A DNA stretch of 64,000 nucleotides, taken from positions 248,001 through 312,000 of the forward strand of contig NZ_FNHI01000001.1 of NCBI RefSeq assembly GCF_900103455.1. Direction: 5' to 3'. The stretch's first letter is position 1, and every line of letters starts with the position of its first letter. Of this stretch, positions 63,747-64,000 are shown piece by piece. The position numbers and the translations under genes were made by a program. The notes beneath the pieces are model-generated. The model was not told the DNA's origin. It saw only the letters and a program-made list of their open reading frames with translations, and made no database searches. Source of the stretch: Streptomyces wuyuanensis (GTDB taxonomy: Bacteria; Actinomycetota; Actinomycetes; Streptomycetales; Streptomycetaceae).

Positions 63747-64000
63747 GTGAGCGCCAACGACCTTCCCCCGGCTCGGAGCACCTCCCCCGCCGGGGACGCC
63801 CCGTCCGCGGGCCAGCAGCCGACGACCGACGCCCTGCGGGATTCCGCCTTCCTTAAGGCGTGCCGACGCGAACCCGTGCCGCACACGCCGGTCTGGTTCA
63901 TGCGGCAGGCGGGGCGGTCGCTGCCCGAGTACCTGAAGGTGCGCGAGGGCATCCCGATGCTGGAGTCGTGCATGCGGCCCGACCTCGTCACCGAGATCAC
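63747..64000 (+). CDS. hemE: Uroporphyrinogen decarboxylase, N-terminal part
   Basis: This gene is cut by the window end; 84 complete codons are visible. After a ~35-residue Streptomyces-type extension the protein reads [15 protein letters not shown], the coproporphyrinogen/uroporphyrinogen-binding motif with the essential arginines, followed by [11 protein letters not shown]. The enzyme removes four carboxyl groups from uroporphyrinogen III in haem synthesis. The GTG start has no ribosome site, and AAGATT (63735-63740) ends six bases upstream, suggesting a leaderless message. Confidence 0.95.
   Translation, partial: MSANDLPPARSTSPAGDAPSAGQQPTTDALRDSAFLKACRREPVPHTPVWFMRQAGRSLPEYLKVREGIPMLESCMRPDLVTEI

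Overview
The window is high-GC actinobacterial DNA and almost certainly comes from a Streptomyces chromosome. The evidence is near-saturated G/C at third codon positions, frequent GTG starts, ATGA/GTGA gene overlaps, long GC-rich hairpin terminators without U-tracts, several genes with no visible ribosome site, and a block of genes ordered as in other streptomycetes: aconitase, NgcEFG-type transporter, ROK regulator (Rok7B7 type), XylFGH-type transporter, dxs, fadAB-like pair, RNase D, DUF3000, hemE. No rRNA, tRNA, prophage, insertion sequence or CRISPR array was seen.

Layout. (1) 1-2569: 3' end of ornithine carbamoyltransferase, an APC amino-acid permease and a small SpoIIE/RsbW-type ATPase. 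(2) 2745-10523: an aerobic 2-aminobenzoate (anthranilate)-CoA degradation cluster, with enoyl-CoA hydratase, fused flavin monooxygenase/old-yellow-enzyme reductase, PaaX-type repressor, benzoate-type CoA ligase, acyl-CoA dehydrogenase and RidA. Two of its promoters share one operator-like sequence overlapping the -35. (3) 10538-22767: a collagen/hydroxyproline island, with X-Pro aminopeptidase, secreted collagenase, three-gene D-hydroxyproline dehydrogenase, pyrroline-hydroxycarboxylate deaminase (DapA family), two proline-racemase-family proteins, an ornithine-cyclodeaminase-family reductase and a GntR regulator. A 12-bp motif, GTA-NN-ATGTCAC, occurs at four promoters here. (4) 23170-29630: MFS exporter, second RsbW-type ATPase, a frameshifted sensor kinase facing a NarL-type regulator, DUF5996 and VOC proteins. 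(5) 29813-34662: an HTH-MurA fusion divergent from aconitase; both promoters carry a TATCTC-N6-GAGAT palindrome, and aconitase also has a DmdR/IdeR-like iron box.

(6) 34907-37419: AraC, LysR and DoxX-like genes. (7) 37737-50295: a sugar-scavenging block with a secreted GH92 mannosidase, NgcEFG-like N-acetylglucosamine/chitobiose transporter behind a DasR-type dre site, ROK regulator and XylFGH-like transporter. (8) 50502-64000: housekeeping genes: dxs, a cationic amino-acid transporter, an NYN-domain protein, a beta-propeller-like orphan, the fatty-acid oxidation pair, RNase D, an orphan response regulator, DUF3000 and the start of hemE. An 837-bp gene-free stretch with long degenerate repeats lies at 59671-60507.

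The most promising new biology is regulatory: three local regulons, each inferred from an exact motif repeated at functionally linked promoters (anthranilate, hydroxyproline/collagen, HTH-MurA/aconitase). All product assignments come from reading motifs and context; no database search was run.
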